From CAIMWS01 sp964409245 (GTDB taxonomy: Bacteria > Verrucomicrobiota > Verrucomicrobiia > Limisphaerales > UBA1319): a stretch of 64,000 bases of DNA. Below, piece after piece: positions 28,101 to 35,591 of the stretch; within the stretch, counting starts at the first letter, position 1; every line of letters starts with the position of its first letter. Made by a program: the position numbers and the translations under genes. The notes below the pieces were generated by a model, which worked only from the letters and a program-made list of their open reading frames with translations, was not told the DNA's origin and ran no database searches. The DNA is taken from positions 32,284-96,283 of the forward strand of contig CAYPCQ010000014.1 in NCBI GenBank assembly GCA_964409245.1, in the 5' to 3' direction.

Positions 28101-30271
28101 CTATCATCCCGGCTGACGTTGCCAACCGCCAGACTGGCGCTGCTGGCCCCTGCAAATCGACCGCCGTTGTTCAGCGCCAAACCATTCTTATGCCACTGGT
28201 ACTGCACTGGGGCGGGGCCAGCCACCGACACCAGGAACGAAGCGGTGGCACCGAAATCAGCAATCAAGGAACCGGGTTGTTTCGTGATGAGTGGAGAACC
28301 AATCACCGTCTCGTTAAACCAACTGCTGGCTCCACCGGTTATGACTGATCCCCTGGCCCGGATCAGGCTAATGGATGGTATCGATAGGCCGGCCAGGTGC
28401 CATCCGCCAACAATGCGCTGGCCATCGCCGAGCGGAAACCAAACCAGCCCATTAGTTGAATAGTCGAATGACGCACATAAGATTTCCGGGCTGGGACCAT
28501 TGCGCAGCCAGGTGATGGTTGCCCCATCAAAACTCACGTTTTGAGCCGCTGAGTTCGTATTGTACAACCGCCCAATACATTGGCGCGGTTCCCCACCTAA
28601 GGTGGTGAACTCCCCACCCACCACGATCTTCCCATCCGCCTGCAGGGCCAGGGCGGAAACAGAACCTGAATTGCTGTCTGTTCGGCTCGCCCCGGGATCG
28701 AAGGTGGCATCCAGCGTGCCATCCGCATTCAACCGCCCAATACGATTGCGTGGTTGCCCGCCCAAGGTGGTGAATTGCCCACCCACCACGATCTTCCCAT
28801 CCGCCTGCAGGGCCAGGGCGGAAACTTGAGGGTATGATGGTGATGGACCTGCCCCGGGATTGAAGGTGGCATCCAGCGTGCCATCTGTATTCAACCGCCC
28901 AATACGATTGCGTGGTTGCCCGCCCAAGATGGAGAAAGATCCTCCCACCACGATCTTCCCATCCGCCTGCAGGGCCAGGGCGAAAACAGGCCATTCCGCC
29001 CCGGGATTGAAGGTGGCATCCAGCGTGCCATCCGCATTCAACCGGCCAATATAATTACGCGATTGCCCGCCCAAGGTGGTGAAACTACCCCCCACCACGA
29101 TCTTCCCATCCGCCTGCAGGGCCAAGGCGGAAACTGAAAAACTTGCCCCGGGATTGAAGGTGGCATCCAGCGTGCCATCCGCACTCAATCGTCCAATACG
29201 ATTGCGCGGTTGCCCGCCCAAAGTGGCGAAGCCACCCCCCACCACGACCTTCCCATCTGACTGCAGGGCCAGGGCGGAAACTCCACCATCCGCCGCGATA
29301 TTGAAGGATTCATCCAGCGTGCCATCCGCATTCAATCGCCCAATAGATTTGCGCGATTGGCCGCCCAGGGTTGTGAACCAACCGCCGACCACGATCTTCC
29401 CATCCGCTTGTAGAGCCAGGGCGGAAACTGAGTTGCCCGCCCCGGGATTGAAGGTGGTGTCCAGCGTGCCATCCACATTCAACCGGCCAATACAATTACG
29501 CGGGTGCCCGCCCAAGGTGTAGAAATTACCCCCGACCACGATCTTCCCATCCGCCTGCAGAGCCAGGGCGGAAACTTCGCCACTCGCCCCAGGATTGAAG
29601 GTGGTGTCCACGGCAATCAAATTGACGGTCAAAACCGCGACCGAACTGGTCACAGTGCCATATGAATTGCTAACCACCGCCGAATATTGGCCCTGGTCCC
29701 CAGCAGCTATTGAATTGATGGACAAAGAGGCATTGGTGGTTCCGGATATCCGCCCGCCATTTGCCAAAGGAACATCGTCCTTCCGCCACTGGAAGGCCAA
29801 GGGTCCAGTTCCCCCCGCCTCCACGGCGAATATCACATTCCGGCCTGGCTCTATACTTTGGCTGGCGGGGTGGACATTGATCGCCGGATCGTTGACAGTC
29901 AGAATTGCAACGCGGCTCGCCACGCTGCCAAAACTGTTGGTGACCACCACTTGATAGCCGCCGCCGTCCAGTTTCCCAGGATTGCTTATCCCCAATGCAT
30001 CGGTCTGAGCTCCGGCAAACTTGCCGCCATCCGCCAGTGGAACCTTGTCTTTGAACCATTGGTAATGAAGCGGGCTGGCCCCGGTGGCCGCCACGTTGAT
30101 AGTAACCGGCCAGCCTGCATTCTTCACCTGATCGGGCGGTTGAAAGGTAATGGCCGGCTTGTCGGCCGCGATGGCTGATGGGATCGTTACCGCCAGCAAC
30201 CAGCTTATGCCCGCCAACCAGCGGAAAACATGATGGCCAAAACCAGCACTGCAATTCATGGAACGGATCAT
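25139..30271 (-). CDS. Giant exported protein: Ig-like domains plus two seven-repeat delta-60 blocks
   Basis: 1710 aa. Signal peptide to about residue 35 (WLLAVTIPSAIAA). Order: Ig-like domains 1-2 (about 36-217), seven delta-60/DUF5122 repeats (about 219-575; pattern L-D-x-x-F-N-P-G...A-L-x-x-D-G-K-I-V-V-G-G-x-F...R-L-N-x-D-G-T), a linker domain (ITWLRNGPSPEIL...ARGSVITGG), Ig-like 3-8 (about 660-1195), a second block of seven delta-60 repeats (about 1200-1555), the same linker domain again, and a C-terminal beta domain ending FYRLRY. Delta-60 repeats occur in surface proteins of delta-proteobacteria and PVC bacteria; seven per block suggests two seven-bladed propellers. No enzyme motif. Probable surface or matrix protein. 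ATG at 30259 is an alternative start, favoured if the promoter at 30278 is used. Confidence 0.92.
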   Translation of the reverse strand: MIRSMNCSAGFGHHVFRWLAGISWLLAVTIPSAIAADKPAITFQPPDQVKNAGWPVTINVAATGASPLHYQWFKDKVPLADGGKFAGAQTDALGISNPGKLDGGGYQVVVTNSFGSVASRVAILTVNDPAINVHPASQSIEPGRNVIFAVEAGGTGPLAFQWRKDDVPLANGGRISGTTNASLSINSIAAGDQGQYSAVVSNSYGTVTSSVAVLTVNLIAVDTTFNPGASGEVSALALQADGKIVVGGNFYTLGGHPRNCIGRLNVDGTLDTTFNPGAGNSVSALALQADGKIVVGGWFTTLGGQSRKSIGRLNADGTLDESFNIAADGGVSALALQSDGKVVVGGGFATLGGQPRNRIGRLSADGTLDATFNPGASFSVSALALQADGKIVVGGSFTTLGGQSRNYIGRLNADGTLDATFNPGAEWPVFALALQADGKIVVGGSFSILGGQPRNRIGRLNTDGTLDATFNPGAGPSPSYPQVSALALQADGKIVVGGQFTTLGGQPRNRIGRLNADGTLDATFDPGASRTDSNSGSVSALALQADGKIVVGGEFTTLGGEPRQCIGRLYNTNSAAQNVSFDGATITWLRNGPSPEILCASFDYSTNGLVWFPLGDGQRIVGGWHLAGLSIPSISLIRARGSVITGGASSWFNETVIGSPLITKQPGSLIADFGATASFLVSVAGPAPVQYQWHKNGLALNNGGRFAGASSASLAVGNVSRDDSGGYSVVAVNDCGSVTSQVATLTVIDPVITMQPTSQIKDAGLTVTFKVAASGTAPLFFQWHKDGVVLVDDGKISGSASNTLTITNLLKADAGNYQVVVTNLFGSVTSQVASLSVINLTLNTQPASQNKNAGSLAAFTVAASGTAPFWFQWFKDGAVLAEAGKISGSSSNTLTITNLLKADAGNYQVVITNLFGSATSQVASLTVIDPVVTVPPASQTKFAGAFASFEVSAAGTSPLSWQWQKDGVALSDGVKITGSRANSLTVTNLLKADAGNYQVVVTNLFGSVTSQVASLSVINLTLNTQPASQNKNAGSLAAFTVAASGTAPFWFQWFKDGAVLAEAGKISGSASNTLTITNLLKADAGNYQVVITNLFGSVTSQVASLTVNDPVIAMQPASQGGAVGQDITLGITVAGTAPFQYLWYKDGGVVSQTTNDSVVQSLVLKNLTEAVTGSYWVVVSNRYGKATSSTAVVLINLVHAEEAFNPQANGPIDAFLPLPDGKIVVGGEFTRLGGRERNCLGRLNRDGTLDAAFAADTGGGDFPFVYALALQADGKIVVGGNFTQIGGLPRPCLARLEAGGAVDAGFNPGPDGEVYALAIQSDGRILAGGFFNQVRGRPRWSLARLNPDGSLDTAFNPGANGYVFSLVQQPDGKILVGGGFTMLGGQSRSNIGRLNGDGTADSGFNPGASGIVNAIVLQADGRIVAGGEFAALGGLSLGGLSWPFIGRLSASGMVESSFGPRPGNRVTTLAIQADGKILMGGAFTRIGNSQQAYVARLATNGVVDVAFDVKLDNGLYALAVQADGRVLLGGTFTNLGNAGIQYGGRLANAEPATQQLKAAGTNITWLRGGAGPEVWRTAFDQSPDGLAWTPLGAGTRISGGWKLAGSAFSSANLLRARGEVVTGGAGSWFVETILALDKPGLSLGIEWQAGGPAVRVTGAVGQPFALEYAADLPPTNGWQSRSFTLTNSPQWILEEPDTTNVLKRFYRLRY
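26941..27860 (-). repeat. 540-bp intragenic tandem duplication (Ig-like pair)
   Basis: Sequence at 26941-27320 recurs at 27481-27860. Within it, 27041-27300 and 27581-27840 differ at only one base by my reading (giving GCC versus GAC on the plus strand). The unit equals two Ig-like domains (180 residues). Near-identity points to recent duplication or gene conversion. Confidence 0.85.
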
Positions 30272-30277
30272 AGGCGA

Positions 30278-30305
30278 ATAGTATGGCTGGAAATCCGGCC
30301 GTCAA
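30278..30305 (-). promoter_or_regulatory. Candidate promoter of the delta-60/Ig gene
   Basis: Minus-strand TTGACG (30305-30300), 16-bp spacer, TACTAT (30283-30278). The predicted transcription start falls at about 30271, the first in-frame ATG, so translation would be leaderless or begin at the next ATG (30259). The rest of 30272-30631 shows no gene. Confidence 0.45.
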
Positions 30306-30631
30306 GCATTCTGTGTTATGAAAGGTTTTGGAGATTAAATTTCCGCGCGGGCTTTCAAGGTTCGCTCCGCGAACCGACAGAATGGATCCCTTTTTCATTT
30401 TGTGGCCTGTGCGCATTTTTTTCGAGGTTGTCCCCATGTTCCACCTCCGGGAATCACGCTGGGATTGGCTGATGATTGGTATCGTGAGTCTCAATGGTCT
30501 TCGGCCCCATCTCCTGCCGATTCAGGAATCCGGCCAACAGCCTTTCCGAATGCTTTACATACGCCTCACGGCGGCGGCTACCTGCCGTGGGTTGGAAGTG
30601 AGGCTCCGTTGAATAGGCCAGCCCAACGCTG

Positions 30632-31560
30632 GTAGCCGCCGAGGTAACGAGGCGGATCGGGGGACTGGTGAATCACAAACCAGGACCAATTCGCCCGAGA
30701 CCGGCAGTCAGGTGGTTTTTGCGGGCCATAGACATACGAATGGTCCGGGTCCGCCTTCTTACGTCGGCGGCTACACGCGGTGGGCAGGCGGAAGGAACCG
30801 TTGCAGGCGCAAACCTAACCCTGGTAGCCGCCGAGGTAACGAGGCGGATCGGGGGACTGGTGAATCACAAACCAGGACCAATTCGCCCGAGACCGGCAGT
30901 CAGTTGGGCTTTGCAGGCCATTGGCTCTCGAATGTTCCGGGTCCGCCTCGTTACCTCGGCGGCTACCCGCGGTGGGTGGGCGGCACCTTCTGTTGCATCA
31001 GTGAACCTGCGGCGTGTAGCCGCTGAGGTAACGAGGCGGATCTACGGCTGGCGAATCATAAACCAGGACCAATTCGCNNNNNNNNNNNNNNNNNNNNNNN
31101 NNNNNNNNNNNNNNNNNNNNNNNNNNNNNNNNNNNNNNNNNNNNNNNNNNNNNNNNNNNNNNNNNNNNNNNNNNNNNCTGAGGTAACGAGGCGGATCTAC
31201 GGCTGGCGAATCATAAACCAGGACCAATTCGCGCGAGACCGGCAGCCAGTTGGGCTTTGCGGGACATAGGCTCTCGAATGTTCCGGGTCCGCCTCGTTAC
31301 CTCGGCGGCTACCTGCGGTGGGTGGGCGGCACCTTCGGTTGCATCAGTGAACCTGCGGCGTGTAGCCGCTGAGGTAACGAGGCGGATCTACGGCTGGCGA
31401 ATCATAAACCAGGACCAATTCGCCCGAGTCCGGCAGTCAGTTGGGTTTTGCGGGCCATTGGCACTCGAATGTTCCGGGTCCGCCTCGTTACCTCGGCGGC
31501 TACACGCGGTGGGTGGGCGGTGCCTTCCGTTGCATCAGCAAACTGGTGGCTGGCAACCGC
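30632..31560. repeat. 192-bp tandem array with inverted REP-like ends
   Basis: The word GTAGCCGC[CT]GAGGTAACGAGGCGG starts at 30632, 30824 and 31016 (exact 192-bp steps) and again near 31171 and at 31362 beyond the gap. Each unit also carries the reverse complement TCCGCCTCGTTACCTCGGCG-GCTAC about 100 bp further on, so each unit is a long inverted pair with 25-bp arms. Interior text (CAAACCAGGACCAATTCGC, CGAATGTTCCGGG) is shared by all units. Units after 31016 are more alike to one another than to the first. No gene is encoded. Confidence 0.9.
31078..31177. other. Assembly gap (100 N) inside the 192-bp array
   Basis: Exactly 100 unresolved bases. The sequence on both sides is the same unit, so the number of units is unknown. 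Confidence 0.99.
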
Positions 31561-31620
31561 CCGCAAGCCTTGGGATTTTCAAACGGGGCAGCCATTGGCT
31601 TCAATGCCTGCGGCGCTGGT

Positions 31621-32973
31621 TTACCTGCTAGCCGGGCGGGAGGGGCGGGCCAGCAGGCGGAATTCGTGCAGCGACAGGGAGTATTGGCTGCCGGGGGGAT
31701 TCCCGGGGCGGTATTTCCATTTGCCGTCCCAACAGGAGGAATAGCACAGCCATCCCGTCAGGCCGTCGTGGGCGAGGAACTTGGTGGGCAGATTGACAAA
31801 GTAGGCGTTGGGGCCAAAGGCGGGCAGATACTCGACGAGTTTCCACGGGCCGGCCAGGGAGGTGGCCTCCAGGATCATGGTGTCGAAGGGGGCATCATCC
31901 TTCACGCTGGTGGCCCGGGTGATGAACATGAGGAAGGTCTTCAGCGGCGCGGCATAGGAGGCGGTCACAATCCCCAGGCGCCCCTCCCAGGTGAGGAGCG
32001 GTTTGACCTGGCCGAACTCGCGGGTCCATTGCGCCTCGCCGGCCGGCCCGCCGCCGGCGAAGAACTCATAAGCCGTGGGATCGTTGATCGTGGCTGGCGA
32101 AGGCGCCACCCGCGCCAGGAAGATCTGGTCGCCCATGAACCACTCGTTTTGGGCCTCGCGGCGGGTGGATCCGTGGGCCACCAGGCAGGCTTTGCCATCC
32201 GGTGAATGCCGCATATTCCGGCCAAAATCGACGAAGTGCGGCGCCCCGAACTTGACCGGCGCCCGCAAGGGGTTCTCGCCAAACAACGGCTGGGAGGGAG
32301 TGCAGGCCGTGGGCGCCCAGGTCTGGCCATAATCAGCCGAATGGCGGAAACCGACCAAGGGGCCGAGCCCGGCCGGCCCCCAAAGCGAATAGGTGCCATA
32401 ATACCACACCCCATTATGGCACAGGCTGCCGCACGGGTAGCGCCCGATGTATGGCGCGGGATCGGCCTCAATGCGGGGCGGCAGATTGATGACCCGGAGG
32501 TTCATGGGATCGTCGCCGACGATCCTGGCCTGAGCCGTAGCCGCCTGGCGTCCGGCAATGCCGTTCACCGAGTTGCAGGAATAGCAGTTTTTGGGGTAAT
32601 TCGGATCGCCCGGCGGGGCAAACTCCCCTTCGCGCTGGAAAGGGAGGTATTGGTCGCCATTATCCAGGAGGTAACCATCGGTCCAGGGCGAGTAGAGATT
32701 GCCGTCTTCGGCCCAGGTTGGGTACCAGGTATCGGCATTGCTGTAGTTGCGGTACCGGCCGGTGAACTCGATGCCCGCGAACCGCCCGGAAGGCGGGAAT
32801 GGGCAGCCATCGGGCGTCCTGGAGGGCCAGCGAAAGGGTTTGATCTCCGTCTGCACGCCGATTTTTTCCGGCGCGGCGGCGGGCGGCGCCGCCAGGTTGC
32901 TGGCCGCGAACGCAGTCATGGCGGCAAAGAACAAAACGCCCGCCAGGCAGAAGGTTTTGGGCCGGTTATCCAA
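31621..32973 (-). CDS. Exported glycosidase-like beta-propeller protein, family uncertain (last gene of operon)
   Basis: 450 aa from a TTG at 32973, chosen because GGAAG sits 5 nt upstream and the protein then starts (M)DNRPKTFCLAGVLFFAAMTA, a signal peptide. The frame is open upstream to a TTG at 33138 that overlaps the preceding stop codon, which would add 55 residues without signal features. The mature part (EFTGRYRNYSNADTWYPTWA, NLYSPWTDG, GRYPCGSLCHNGVWYYGTYS, GFRHSADYGQTWAP, ILEATSLAGPWKLVEYLP) has the sialidase/GH43-like look: repeated D-G-x-W strands and an Asp-box-like S-x-D-x-G-x-T-W. I infer a secreted carbohydrate-active five- or six-bladed propeller (DUF4185-like). A catalytic triad cannot be assigned with confidence. 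Confidence 0.75.
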   Translation of the reverse strand: MDNRPKTFCLAGVLFFAAMTAFAASNLAAPPAAAPEKIGVQTEIKPFRWPSRTPDGCPFPPSGRFAGIEFTGRYRNYSNADTWYPTWAEDGNLYSPWTDGYLLDNGDQYLPFQREGEFAPPGDPNYPKNCYSCNSVNGIAGRQAATAQARIVGDDPMNLRVINLPPRIEADPAPYIGRYPCGSLCHNGVWYYGTYSLWGPAGLGPLVGFRHSADYGQTWAPTACTPSQPLFGENPLRAPVKFGAPHFVDFGRNMRHSPDGKACLVAHGSTRREAQNEWFMGDQIFLARVAPSPATINDPTAYEFFAGGGPAGEAQWTREFGQVKPLLTWEGRLGIVTASYAAPLKTFLMFITRATSVKDDAPFDTMILEATSLAGPWKLVEYLPAFGPNAYFVNLPTKFLAHDGLTGWLCYSSCWDGKWKYRPGNPPGSQYSLSLHEFRLLARPSRPASR

Positions 32974-33134
32974 ACTGGCTTCCGCGGCCGGCCAGCGTGG
33001 TTGCCTGGGGGTGGCCAGGCCATTGGACCGTTCGTTTTTGCCGGATCCATGGACCCGGTTTACCGGGGAATGGCCACCGGTTAATGGGGTATTCCACGGG
33101 TTACTCCCGCAGGCAAAAGGATTCCCGGGCGAAA

Positions 33135-35591
33135 TCAAAGGGCCTCCCCGCTGAACAGCACCGACCAGGCCACCGTCCCATTCCCGGCCTGGTCCAGGCT
33201 CAGCACAGCTATGCCCCTGGCTTTTTGCTCCCCGTCCATCCGGATCTCCGCCTTGGCGCCCGGAGCGGAGCAGGAAACAGGCCGGTGGCCATTGGTGGCG
33301 ATGACCAGCTTGCAGGTCTCCCCGCCCACGACCTTGGAGGCGCCGGTGAGCGTCCGCGCAGACGGGTTCCAGCCGGTCTGGAGCACATCGACATAGCCCT
33401 GCATGACATGCCGGTTGGAGGAAATGAACTGCGGGTGGGGGGCGGCCTCATGCACCGACATCATCCGCACCTCGCCCGGGCGGAGAGTCTGTTCGAGCCT
33501 GCCGTTCCCCGGGAATTTCCCGAGGAAAGCGTCGTTCCAAAAGTCATAGGCGTAATAACTTTTGCGGGAGTCGAGCCCCATCCCGCCGAACGAACAGTCT
33601 TTTCCGAGTTCAACCCCGATGGTCCCGTTGGTCTTCACGTCGGGATTGTAGAAGGTCAGCTGATGCCACGAGGCATCGACCGCAAAGTCATAGATGTGCG
33701 GGATGCCATCCTCCCGGGTGAAGGCATCCAGCGGCCGTGCGCTGCGCGGGGTGGCATGAATGGGGTAAATCCGGGAGAGATCGTGCAACTGCTCCGGGGT
33801 CATCCGGCTGAAGCTGCTGGCCAGGACCAATCTGGGGGCCGCCACGTAGGCCATCGTCAGCAACTGGCGCAGGCCGTCCCGGTTGTTGGGCGACACTTTG
33901 AACAGGTTCTTCGAGTCCATGTCGTAGGTGAAGAGGACCCGGTTCTTATACCAACGGTGGCCGCAGCGGGAGTACATTTCGGGCGAAGCAAGGTCGGTGT
34001 CTCCCCAAACCCGCTGCGAGTCCACCAGGCCGGCCGTCACATCCATGAAACAGCCCCGGCCATTGGGCTGGGCCCAGACGTTGCGCTCGTCGATGTAGGA
34101 ATCCGGCCCGAGGATCGTCTTGGGCAACTCAAAAATGGTCCGGTAGGCAGCCGCCGCAGTGGAGTGCTGGTCCTCGAATCCACCCTCGAGCCGGAACGCG
34201 CCCTCCGGGTAATCGAACATCAGCCCGGCCATGCCGCCATCCCGGAGGTTCCCATAGACCTTTTGCAGGTGGGCTATGAATCCGGGATCGGTGAAGTCCA
34301 CGGTGCTTTTGTAGGTGAACTCCCCCTTCTCGTTGAATAGGCGCTTGGTGTCGTTGAACAAATACCAATCCGGATGCGCGGCGATGAAGTCGCGGGAGTT
34401 GGCGCCGGTCTGGCTGTAAGTAAGCGGAATGCCGCCACGTTCGAGCACGGCCTGGGCATACTTCCGGGTCGTCTCATAAGGTTTTACGTAGTGGCCGTAT
34501 TTCTGCCAGTGCTCCTCATCCCACCAGCCCTGCTCGTTGTTCGGGCCGTAATCGTCGGGCACCACCCGCACCGCGATTTTGCTGTACCGCAGGAATCCTG
34601 ATTTGGCGGCCGCATTCATCTGGGCGACCTGGCCGACGGTGTTGTTGGGCTCCGAGCCGCCGCCGCCGCCGAAGACCGCCACATACCATCCGCAAACCGT
34701 CGGGAAATCATTGATCATCAGCTTCACCTTCTGGGCGGCCCGAACCGCCAGGCCATACTGCTCCAGGGACTCGAACGGATTAGCCGTGCAAAAGTCCACA
34801 TAGCACCGGTCGCCGGGCAGATAGCAGACGCCGGGATCGACCAGCCTCCCCACGGGATCCCAGCTCAAGACACGGGCCTCCAGGTCGTCGGTCCCGTGCC
34901 GCGCTGCGCTGGCATACTTCGAGTAATCGCGGTAGGTCAGCCCGCCCAGCACGATCGACTGGCGCCGGCCATGGCTCACAAAAGTGGCCAGCAGGTTGTT
35001 CGGGCTTTCCAGGTTCGTGGTGCTGTGGACCCGGGTCTGATGCCCAACCTCCTGTTTGACCCCGTCCATCCGCGGGCCGAGGCCGGCGCCACCGGGGCCG
35101 TTGAGCATCCGGAGGTCGGTCTTGGGGCTGACACCGGCAAAGGCTTTGGCATGCAGGGCCGGATTGATCTCCTTCACCCGGATGCCCCGGCCCAGGGTGT
35201 TTTTGACACCACCGGCCAGCGCGAGGCAGCTCCGGTCGTCGTAGAGGGCGATTTCGAGGATCAGATCCGGCCTTCCGGGACCGGAGGCAGTGATCACCAG
35301 TTTGCGGCCCGTGCCGAGCTCGTCCTTGATGGGCGCGCTCTCCCAGGTGCGGGCCAGGCCCGGCGCATCGGCAGCGAATTCATCCACCTGGAGACTGGCG
35401 CCGGTCAGGTTCGAGGACCGATCCAGGCGGCTCCAGGCGGAGTAAGTTCCGCCGGCCAGGTCGTATTCAACCCGCACCTGGCCGTTTTGGAGCCCCACCA
35501 GGTTTCCCTCCTTGATCAAGGAGGTCTCTGCGCGGCACAGAATGGCCGCTGACAGCAGCACGAAGGGAGCCAAGGATATTTTATGGTTCAT
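33135..35591 (-). CDS. Exported GH36-like (clan GH-D) glycoside hydrolase
   Basis: 818 aa; signal peptide MNHKISLAPFVLLSAAILCRA. An N-terminal beta-sandwich (about 30-290) precedes a TIM barrel (about 300-640) with TVCGWYVAVFGGGG, IAVRVVPDDYG, WWDEEHWQKYGHYVKPYETT, GGIPLTYSQTG, GLMFDYPEGAF and GPDSYIDERNVW, followed by a C-terminal beta domain. The layout and the F-D-Y-P-E-G strand end are like GH36/GH27 alpha-galactosidase relatives, where an Asp on this strand is the nucleophile; here Asp in LMFDYPEG and Asp or Glu in SYIDERN are candidates. Substrate not determined. Start and stop overlap both neighbours (ATGA with the upstream gene), so it is translationally coupled in the operon. Confidence 0.75.
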   Translation of the reverse strand: MNHKISLAPFVLLSAAILCRAETSLIKEGNLVGLQNGQVRVEYDLAGGTYSAWSRLDRSSNLTGASLQVDEFAADAPGLARTWESAPIKDELGTGRKLVITASGPGRPDLILEIALYDDRSCLALAGGVKNTLGRGIRVKEINPALHAKAFAGVSPKTDLRMLNGPGGAGLGPRMDGVKQEVGHQTRVHSTTNLESPNNLLATFVSHGRRQSIVLGGLTYRDYSKYASAARHGTDDLEARVLSWDPVGRLVDPGVCYLPGDRCYVDFCTANPFESLEQYGLAVRAAQKVKLMINDFPTVCGWYVAVFGGGGGSEPNNTVGQVAQMNAAAKSGFLRYSKIAVRVVPDDYGPNNEQGWWDEEHWQKYGHYVKPYETTRKYAQAVLERGGIPLTYSQTGANSRDFIAAHPDWYLFNDTKRLFNEKGEFTYKSTVDFTDPGFIAHLQKVYGNLRDGGMAGLMFDYPEGAFRLEGGFEDQHSTAAAAYRTIFELPKTILGPDSYIDERNVWAQPNGRGCFMDVTAGLVDSQRVWGDTDLASPEMYSRCGHRWYKNRVLFTYDMDSKNLFKVSPNNRDGLRQLLTMAYVAAPRLVLASSFSRMTPEQLHDLSRIYPIHATPRSARPLDAFTREDGIPHIYDFAVDASWHQLTFYNPDVKTNGTIGVELGKDCSFGGMGLDSRKSYYAYDFWNDAFLGKFPGNGRLEQTLRPGEVRMMSVHEAAPHPQFISSNRHVMQGYVDVLQTGWNPSARTLTGASKVVGGETCKLVIATNGHRPVSCSAPGAKAEIRMDGEQKARGIAVLSLDQAGNGTVAWSVLFSGEAL

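Noticed and set aside
30632..31560. CRISPR array
   Set aside because: Repeats are 192 bp with shared interiors, so there are no unique spacers; no cas genes.
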